From CG-Epi1 sp964634895 (GTDB taxonomy: Archaea; Thermoplasmatota; Poseidoniia; MGIII; CG-Epi1), in contig CAZWJS010000013.1 of the NCBI GenBank assembly GCA_964634895.1, positions 1-33,562 of the forward strand: a stretch of DNA of 33,562 bases, read 5' to 3'. Shown one piece after another: positions 15,210 to 21,456 of the stretch (position 1 is the first letter of the stretch; each line of letters starts with the position of its first letter). Below the pieces are notes generated by a model that had not been told where the DNA came from, made no database searches, and was given only the letters and a program-made list of their open reading frames with translations. A program made the translations under genes and the position numbers.

Positions 15210-16223
15210 TTATATTTCTAATGACGGAGTGTATTCTCCATGACATGCTTTGGAATTCATTTCAGCTCTATGGTAAAACACGGCGTAGGTGGATTCGAGA
15301 TTGGCATTGTTTCCATTCCAAGCATGTAACGCAGATTGCTGTAATGCTCTTCCATAAGAGAAACTTAATGCCCACGGATATTCACCCATCATATTCATGG
15401 CATTCAAATGTTCTGTAGCTTCTGTTTCAGATTGGCCACCTGAAAGGAAGACTATCCCTGGAACTTCTACTGGAACTGATGCCTTTAGACATTTGACCGT
15501 CATCTCTGCAACTGTTTTCATATCTCCTTGAACTTCACAATCACTTCCTGAAACAACCATATTGGGTTTCAATAATATTCCTGGTAAATGAACGCCTTCA
15601 TTATCTAATTCTTCAAACACTGCCTTGAAGGTTTTTTTAGAAACTTCATAGCACGTTTCAATCGTATGATCGCCATCCATCAAAACTTCAGGTTCTACGA
15701 TTGGAACTAATTCTGCATCTTGACACGCTTTGGCATACTTTGCTAAGGCTGAGGCGTTGGCTCTGATACAATCATTAGTTGGAATTCCATCTCCAATTGT
15801 AATGACTGCTCTCCACTTAGCGAATCTAGCACCTAATTTATGATAATCTAAACATCTTTCATAGAGGCCCTCAAGCCCTTTCGTTAATTTCTCAGCAGGT
15901 GAACTGTCCATAGGATGGGCTCCTTTGTCAACCTTGATTCCTGGATAAACTCCATTTGATTCAAGAATCTCTGCCAGCCTTCGACCATCTTCTGTTTTTT
16001 GTTCTAAAGTTTCTTCAAAAAGAATGACGCCTGAAATAAATTGCTCCATCCCATCAGTTTCAAATAATGCTTGACGGAAATCTCTACGATTTTCTTCCGT
16101 ATTTTCTTGATTAATTAGAGCTAACCTCTTTCCCATAGTAGGGGTACTCTCATCTGCCGCTAGAATCCCCCTCCCAGAAGCAACTATGGAGCTCGCTACC
16201 TCGGTCAATTTTTCCTTGTTCAT
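15210..16223 (-). CDS. Fructose-bisphosphate aldolase, classical class I
   Basis: A 337-residue Schiff-base aldolase that splits fructose 1,6-bisphosphate into glyceraldehyde 3-phosphate and dihydroxyacetone phosphate. Signature residues match the animal/bacterial class I family: LAADEST (21-27), KVDKG (97-101), FAKWRAV (134-140), VEPEV with Glu177 and Glu179, LLKPNMV with Schiff-base Lys219, and FLSGGQSE. This is not the short DhnA-type class IA aldolase, nor the bifunctional FBP aldolase/phosphatase, common in archaea, so bacterial ancestry is likely. A TATA-like TTTTATTC about 25 bases before the ATG, at about 16243-16250, could give it its own leaderless transcript within the phosphofructokinase-aldolase unit. 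Confidence 0.95.
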   Translation of the reverse strand: MNKEKLTEVASSIVASGRGILAADESTPTMGKRLALINQENTEENRRDFRQALFETDGMEQFISGVILFEETLEQKTEDGRRLAEILESNGVYPGIKVDKGAHPMDSSPAEKLTKGLEGLYERCLDYHKLGARFAKWRAVITIGDGIPTNDCIRANASALAKYAKACQDAELVPIVEPEVLMDGDHTIETCYEVSKKTFKAVFEELDNEGVHLPGILLKPNMVVSGSDCEVQGDMKTVAEMTVKCLKASVPVEVPGIVFLSGGQSETEATEHLNAMNMMGEYPWALSFSYGRALQQSALHAWNGNNANLESTYAVFYHRAEMNSKACHGEYTPSLEI

Positions 16224-16258
16224 AATCTCGCATTACCGCCTGAATAAAACTATGTGGG

Positions 16259-17452
16259 CTACATTTGACCTATATCTTTTAACATTTCAACAAACCAAGA
16301 TTGAGTCGTATCAAACTGTTTACCGCCTTTTATTAGTTGCAAATCGATTAACCCTAATTCTCCTTTCTTATTCTCGTCCAAACCTACTAAACCGCTTTGG
16401 CCATTAAGTGCAAAATCAACTGCCATAAAAGCGGATTTTTTAATCAATGCTAAGTCTCTTACCCCTGGTTTTGCTGAACGTGCAAAGTAACCACTTTTTT
16501 GAATTAACGTTTTATCAGCTTCTAATGCTTCTGCAAATTGTTTTGAAAACCATTGTCCTGGATTGATATCATCTAAGCGAACATGACCAAAAGCATCACG
16601 AGGAACTTCTTTTCCTTGCGACTCTAATTCTCTAACTATCGTATCCATTCCAGCGCCTTCACTCAAAAATATATTTACACAATCATTATCATCCATACAT
16701 TGCTTCAATCTATTAGCTTCTTTCTGAAAATCAACATCTATTTCTGGAAGATATACTGCATGAACGTCCCACCTCTCTTTAGAAATAAACATTTCTGGAA
16801 GATATTTTCTATTTTCTAGTAATTTTCTATACTCATAAGCTGTTCCTGCTGTGAGCCACCCGCAATGGCGGCCCATTACCTCATGAATTATTAACTGTCG
16901 ACGGCTGGTCGTATTTTCATTAGCAATATTATCAAAGAAAATAGCTCCTTGCTCTGCTGCCGTCCATGCACCAAGTGTTTGCTCTACGGGCATTACATCA
17001 TTATCAACAGTCTTTGGCAAACCAACAACTGTCAAATTCCTACCTGATTCGTCAAGATATTTGGCCAAGGCTGCCGCCATCGTGTTAGTATCATCTCCTC
17101 CTATTGTATGTAAAATATCAATTCCATCTTCAATCAATTGATTTGCTGCAACTTCTAAAGGATCTTCACCTTTCTTGATATATCCTTTCTTTACACAATC
17201 CTCAACATTTGTTAATTTGACTCGACTATTTCCGATTGGACTTCCACCAAAATTGTACAAAACTTCATAATTTTCTCTAGATTCTTGGGTGAAAACAACT
17301 GACTTGCCAAGTAAAAGACCACGATAGCCGTGCATGTAACCCACAATTTCAGAATCAGGTGAAACTTGATTGTATTTCTCAATCAGACCTCCTATTGCGG
17401 CTGATAGGCAAGGTGCTATCCCTCCGCTAGTCAAGATACCTACTTTAGGCAT
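16259..17452 (-). CDS. 6-Phosphofructokinase, PFKA family, probably pyrophosphate-dependent
   Basis: A 397-residue enzyme phosphorylating fructose 6-phosphate. The fold-specific motifs are LTSGGIAPCLSAAI (7-20), GGDDTNT (118-124), LPKTVDND (145-152) and MGRHCGW (193-199). Asp121 in GGDD replaces the Gly of ATP-type enzymes, and Lys147 in PKTxDND replaces a Gly; both are established marks of the PPi-dependent group, so the reaction is probably reversible. That would let one enzyme serve glycolysis and gluconeogenesis. It heads the minus-strand cluster with the aldolase (35-base gap). Its promoter region carries AAGATAAATCTT at 17472-17483, a short palindrome overlapping a TATA-like element about 25 bases before the ATG. 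Confidence 0.92.
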   Translation of the reverse strand: MPKVGILTSGGIAPCLSAAIGGLIEKYNQVSPDSEIVGYMHGYRGLLLGKSVVFTQESRENYEVLYNFGGSPIGNSRVKLTNVEDCVKKGYIKKGEDPLEVAANQLIEDGIDILHTIGGDDTNTMAAALAKYLDESGRNLTVVGLPKTVDNDVMPVEQTLGAWTAAEQGAIFFDNIANENTTSRRQLIIHEVMGRHCGWLTAGTAYEYRKLLENRKYLPEMFISKERWDVHAVYLPEIDVDFQKEANRLKQCMDDNDCVNIFLSEGAGMDTIVRELESQGKEVPRDAFGHVRLDDINPGQWFSKQFAEALEADKTLIQKSGYFARSAKPGVRDLALIKKSAFMAVDFALNGQSGLVGLDENKKGELGLIDLQLIKGGKQFDTTQSWFVEMLKDIGQM

Positions 17453-17471
17453 GAAGGCGGACGGAGGTGTG

Positions 17472-17483
17472 AAGATAAATCTT
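17472..17483 (-). promoter_or_regulatory. Palindromic TATA-like element upstream of phosphofructokinase
   Basis: AAGATAAATCTT has 5-bp inverted arms around AA and contains a minus-strand TTTATCTT centred about 25 bases before the ATG at 17452. It is a plausible leaderless promoter; the symmetry may be chance in A+T-rich DNA. Confidence 0.35.
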
Positions 17484-17508
17484 ATTGCCTCAAAATTTTG
17501 ATAAGGGC

Positions 17509-17516
17509 TTTATATA
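17509..17516 (+). promoter_or_regulatory. Consensus archaeal TATA box in the divergent region
   Basis: TTTATATA matches the archaeal box A consensus. Read rightwards it could drive an upstream start for tRNA-Lys and the polymerase operon; read leftwards the same A+T block could serve phosphofructokinase with a leader of about 30 bases. Which gene uses it is not resolved. Confidence 0.4.
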
Positions 17517-17577
17517 CTAATCCCTATAAAAACAATTAAAAACTTAATCAGAAATCAATATTCAGCTTTCTGAGCGT

Positions 17578-17596
17578 GTTTATTACGTGAATAAAC
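17578..17596. repeat. Inverted repeat upstream of the tRNA-Lys/polymerase promoter
   Basis: GTTTATT (17578-17584) and AATAAAC (17590-17596) are perfect 7-bp inverted arms around ACGTG. The repeat ends 28 bases before the TTTAAATA box at 17625, where archaeal activators or a second operator would sit. Confidence 0.45.
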
Positions 17597-17624
17597 CACT
17601 ATTTTAGCCGTTTTGAGAGTAGAA

Positions 17625-17632
17625 TTTAAATA
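17625..17632 (+). promoter_or_regulatory. TATA box for tRNA-Lys and the RNA polymerase operon
   Basis: TTTAAATA fits the archaeal consensus TTTAWATA. Transcription would start near 17655, about 33 bases before the mature tRNA-Lys end at 17690. No other clear promoter lies between the tRNA and rpoH. Confidence 0.6.
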
Positions 17633-17689
17633 AAGCACTTGACTGGCCACAAGCTCCAGTATCATCAGACTAACGGTTAGAGGACACAA

Positions 17690-17766
17690 GGGCCTGTAGC
17701 TCAGCTAGGTAGAGCGCCCGGCTTTTAACCGGGCGGCCAAGGGTTCGAATCCCTTCAGGCCCGCCA
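17690..17766 (+). tRNA. tRNA-Lys (anticodon TTT)
   Basis: The complete cloverleaf is readable: acceptor GGGCCTG pairs perfectly with CAGGCCC; the D stem is GCTC/GAGC; the anticodon stem CCCGG/CCGGG surrounds the loop CTTTTAA with anticodon TTT at 17724-17726; the T stem AAGGG/CCCTT surrounds TTCGAAT; the discriminator is G, followed by encoded CCA at 17764-17766. No intron. rpoH starts only 25 bases downstream with no promoter between, so the tRNA is probably the first element of the polymerase transcript and its 3' maturation would free the mRNA. Confidence 0.97.
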
Positions 17767-17791
17767 TGATTTTATTGGAAAGGATGCCAAA

Positions 17792-18037
17792 ATGAATAAC
17801 AACGTACTGTGGTTAAACAAACTAGTGCCAAAACATGTTTTACTTGATGATGACAAAGTTGAAAGTAAACTAAAACCCTTAAATGTTATCAAAGAACAAT
17901 TGCCTAAAATTCTGTTGAAAGATCCTGCACTGAAAGCTCTGGATCAAGAAGCTAAACCTGGTGATGTTGTTGAGATTCACCGCTTCAGCGAACATGCGGG
18001 CTCTAATTTTGCTTATCGTTTGGTGGTGGAAGAATAA
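17792..18037 (+). CDS. rpoH: RNA polymerase subunit H (RpoH/Rpb5)
   Basis: An 81-residue protein matching the archaeal RpoH, equivalent to the C-terminal assembly domain of eukaryotic RPB5. The family pattern is visible in NKLVPKHVLLDDDK (9-22) and in the GDVVEIHR and YRLVV strands near the end. It binds the lower jaw of polymerase near downstream DNA. It is the first protein gene of the operon, and its stop codon shares one base with the rpoB start (TAATG), so translation is probably coupled. Confidence 0.95.
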   Translation: MNNNVLWLNKLVPKHVLLDDDKVESKLKPLNVIKEQLPKILLKDPALKALDQEAKPGDVVEIHRFSEHAGSNFAYRLVVEE

Positions 18038-21000
18038 TGAACTCAAGAGCATTAATCAAGGCATTTTTTGACAGCCGAAGTACGTCGGGTCCAAGTGCTG
18101 CATTAGTTAATCATCAATTGGGTTCCTTCAACGATTTCTTGCCTCACGAAAACAATCCTGCTCCATGGATGCAAAGAGTTGTTGACAATATCTCTGTAGG
18201 GGCCGATGAATCCTTGAGGGGTGCGATACGCCTCGAATTAGGTGACTTAGATGTTGTTGTAAATCTAGGAAAGATAAGAATCGGACGGCCCATGGTTTAC
18301 GAAGCTAATGGTTCCCAAACTGACTCAATACCTATGATGTCTCGTTTAAGAAACATGACCTATGCAGCTCCAATCTACCTTAATTTTACGATTATTGAAG
18401 AAGGTATTGAAATCGAAGAAGTAGAAGAAGAAATTGGAAACATGCCAGTAATGGTAAAATCAATTTTATGTAATCTTCACAGGAATCATTTAACTGGAGA
18501 AGGATCTGGCGATAATGAATATATTACAGCCCTAAGAAAGAAATCTGAGGATCCACAGGATCCAGGAGGTTACTTCATTGTTAATGGAACTGAAAGAGTT
18601 CTTGTGTGTTTAGAAGACCTGGCGCCTAATCGTGTAATGGTTGAGAGCGAACAGAGATATCAAAGACAAACTGAATTAGCGAAAGTTTTCTCACAAAGAG
18701 AGGGTTTCAGAGCATTAACTGTTGTTGAGAAGAAAAAAGACGGAATTTTATCTGTTTCTATTCCTGTAGCTTCTGGACAAGTACCTTTAGCTGTATTGAT
18801 GATGGCTTTAGGAATGGAATCTGCTGACGACATAATGCAAGCTATAACTAATAATCCAGATATGCAAAATCTAATTCTTGCAAACATTGAAGAAATACAT
18901 AATACCGAAGGAATTTACACAACTCAAGAAGCACTTGAATATTTGGAAAGAAGATTTGCTGCAGGTCAATCTAAAGAATACCGTAGAAAGAGAATAAATT
19001 ATATTATTGACAATACTCTTCTTCCTCATCTAGATACTAATCAAGAAGCCAGAATGAAGAAAGCTGTTTTCTTAGGTCGTATGGCAAGAGAAGTTTTAGA
19101 ATTAGGCATTGGAGAAAGAAAACCTGATGATAAGGATCACTACGCAAACAAAAGACTAAAACTTGCGGGTAATTTAATGGAAGAATTGTTTCGTTCAGGA
19201 CTTCAAGCTTTGTTGAACGATATGAAATATCAAATGGAGCGTTCATACTCAAAAAGAAAAGAGAATCGTGTACATCACGCCGTTCGCCGCGATGTTCTAA
19301 CTAACAAAATTATGCATGCTATGGCTACTGGAAATTGGACCGGGGGGCGTGCTGGTGTTTCCCAATTATTGGATCGAACGTGTAACATGGCTACCATTTC
19401 ACATTTGAGAAGAGTTATATCGCCATTAACTCGTTCTCAACCTCACTTCGAAGCACGTGACTTGCATCCAACTCAATTTGGAAGGCTTTGTCCTAATGAA
19501 ACGCCCGAAGGTCAAAATTGTGGTTTAGTGAAAAATCTAGCATTGATGGTTGATGTTTCGGAAAATATACCTAATGATATTGTACTAGAAAGTTTTGAGG
19601 ATTTAAACATTGAACCTATTGAAAAAGCTGAAGAGGGATGGGGTAAAGTTTACTTCAATGGAGATTTGATTGGCGTTCATAAAGCTCCTGCCGATTTAGC
19701 TACAGAAATGATACAAAGAAGAAGACAAGGCATGATTAGCAACGTTGTTAACGTTCGGCATGATGAATCTTTGAATGATGTTATCATCAACAGCGATCCT
19801 GGAAGAATTAGAAGGCCGCTTATGGTTGTAGGTCGAAATAATAAATTAACAATAAAAGAGAAGGATCTCACTGCTTTACAAGAAAACAAACTTGATTGGA
19901 ACAATTTAATTGAGAAAGGCGTTATTGAATATATTGATGCTGAAGAAGAAGAAAATTGTCTAATTGCACTAAATACTAATGACTTAACGGGAAAGAAAAA
20001 GACACATTCTTACAGTCACATGGAGGTGGACCCGCTAACGATTTTAGGAGTTGCTACCTCAAATGTACCTTTCCCTGAACACAATTCTTCGCCCAGATGT
20101 ACAATGGGTGCAGGTATGTCAAAGCAATCGCTCGGAATGGGCCAAGCTAACTATCGTATAAGGCCTGACACACGCGGACACTTGCTGCATTACGCGCAGA
20201 GGCCTATGCTTCAAACTGAAGCTATGAAATATAATACTCTAAGGACTAGACCTGCTGGACAAAATCTAGTTGTTGCTGTAATGTCATATCATGGATATAA
20301 TATGGAAGATGCATTGATTTTCAACAGAGGATCAATTGATCGAGGTACTGGAAGGTCTAGTTTTGTAAGAACTTACATGTCCGAAGAAAGAAGATACCCA
20401 GGAGGTCAAGAAGATAGATTCACCATACCTGGGCCTGAAGTAAGGGGAGCTCGTTCTGAAGAAGCGTACTTCTATTTAGAAGAAGATGGACTTATTTATC
20501 CTGAAATCGATTTAAAAGGTAAAGAAGTTCTAATCGGAAAAACTAGTCCTCCAAGATTCTTAGCTGAACCTACAGATTTCTTAAGTCCCCAAAAAGTTAG
20601 AGAGTCTTCTCTTACTGTCAGGCATGGTGAGAAAGGAACTGTGGATTCAGTTATGCTTTCTGAAACGGAAAATGGATCAAGAATAGCACGAATCCGTGTT
20701 AGGGACCAACGAATTCCTGAAATGGGAGATAAATTTGCAAGTAGACACGGACAAAAAGGGGTTATTGGTCACATGGTTCCTCCTGAAGGGATGCCATTCA
20801 CAGAGAATGGAATTACTCCTGATTTAATCATTAATCCACATGCTATTCCTTCACGTATGACTGTAGCTCATGTTCTTGAAATGATTGGTGGTAAATTTGG
20901 GAGCATGGAAGGGCGTGTTGTTGACGGTAGTGCATTCTCTGGCGAAAAAGAAACAGATTTAAGAGATGGACTTTCAAACTTTGGATTCAAACACAGTGGA

Positions 21001-21456
21001 AGAGAAATATTGTATGATGGACAAACTGGCAGACGTATCGATGCTGAAATTTTTATTGGAGTTATCTATTATCAAAAATTGCACCACATGGTTTCTGGTA
21101 AAATGCATGCGCGTTCACGAGGTCCTGTCCAACTTCTTACAAGACAGCCTACTGAAGGTAGAGCTCGTATGGGTGGTTTGAGATTTGGAGAAATGGAACG
21201 TGATTGTTTAATTGCGCATGGTGCTTCGATGGTTATTAAAGATCGATTGTTAGATGAAAGTGATAAGACTGTTCAATATGTAGATAGTCAATCTGGTCAC
21301 ATTGGGTATTTAGATCGCAGGGGTGTGCTCACATCTCCTATGGGAGATAATACATCAATTTATCCTGTTGCTATGTCTTATGCCTTCAAACTATTATTAG
21401 AAGAATTGAAATCATTAGGTATTGCTGCTAGATTGAGACTGGAGGATTTATCATGA
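18037..21456 (+). CDS. rpoB: RNA polymerase subunit B, undivided, lacking its zinc site
   Basis: An 1139-residue catalytic subunit, not split into B' and B'' as in many methanogens and haloarchaea. Core motifs are intact: MGAGMSKQSLGMG (about 690), GYNMEDALIFN (about 752), GDKFASRHGQKGVIG (about 896) and the C-terminal clamp segment IYPVAMSYAFKLLLEEL. The zinc ribbon just before that segment, normally CxxC...CPxC/H, reads YVDSQSGHIGYLDRRG followed by TSPMGD: Asp1083 and Ser1086 replace the first pair and no Cys or His pair follows, so all four ligands are missing. The gene overlaps rpoA1 by four bases (ATGA). Confidence 0.97.
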   Translation: MNSRALIKAFFDSRSTSGPSAALVNHQLGSFNDFLPHENNPAPWMQRVVDNISVGADESLRGAIRLELGDLDVVVNLGKIRIGRPMVYEANGSQTDSIPMMSRLRNMTYAAPIYLNFTIIEEGIEIEEVEEEIGNMPVMVKSILCNLHRNHLTGEGSGDNEYITALRKKSEDPQDPGGYFIVNGTERVLVCLEDLAPNRVMVESEQRYQRQTELAKVFSQREGFRALTVVEKKKDGILSVSIPVASGQVPLAVLMMALGMESADDIMQAITNNPDMQNLILANIEEIHNTEGIYTTQEALEYLERRFAAGQSKEYRRKRINYIIDNTLLPHLDTNQEARMKKAVFLGRMAREVLELGIGERKPDDKDHYANKRLKLAGNLMEELFRSGLQALLNDMKYQMERSYSKRKENRVHHAVRRDVLTNKIMHAMATGNWTGGRAGVSQLLDRTCNMATISHLRRVISPLTRSQPHFEARDLHPTQFGRLCPNETPEGQNCGLVKNLALMVDVSENIPNDIVLESFEDLNIEPIEKAEEGWGKVYFNGDLIGVHKAPADLATEMIQRRRQGMISNVVNVRHDESLNDVIINSDPGRIRRPLMVVGRNNKLTIKEKDLTALQENKLDWNNLIEKGVIEYIDAEEEENCLIALNTNDLTGKKKTHSYSHMEVDPLTILGVATSNVPFPEHNSSPRCTMGAGMSKQSLGMGQANYRIRPDTRGHLLHYAQRPMLQTEAMKYNTLRTRPAGQNLVVAVMSYHGYNMEDALIFNRGSIDRGTGRSSFVRTYMSEERRYPGGQEDRFTIPGPEVRGARSEEAYFYLEEDGLIYPEIDLKGKEVLIGKTSPPRFLAEPTDFLSPQKVRESSLTVRHGEKGTVDSVMLSETENGSRIARIRVRDQRIPEMGDKFASRHGQKGVIGHMVPPEGMPFTENGITPDLIINPHAIPSRMTVAHVLEMIGGKFGSMEGRVVDGSAFSGEKETDLRDGLSNFGFKHSGREILYDGQTGRRIDAEIFIGVIYYQKLHHMVSGKMHARSRGPVQLLTRQPTEGRARMGGLRFGEMERDCLIAHGASMVIKDRLLDESDKTVQYVDSQSGHIGYLDRRGVLTSPMGDNTSIYPVAMSYAFKLLLEELKSLGIAARLRLEDLS
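21441..21445 (+). promoter_or_regulatory. Shine-Dalgarno site of rpoA1
   Basis: GGAGG lies seven bases before the rpoA1 ATG at 21453, inside the rpoB coding end. It fixes the start that overlaps the rpoB stop. Confidence 0.75.

Noticed and set aside
21283..21350. Sequencing error as explanation for the missing RpoB Cys
   Set aside because: Several separate codons are changed (Asp, Ser, Ser/Met), the frame is maintained and flanking residues remain canonical; the RpoA1 sites show a parallel pattern.
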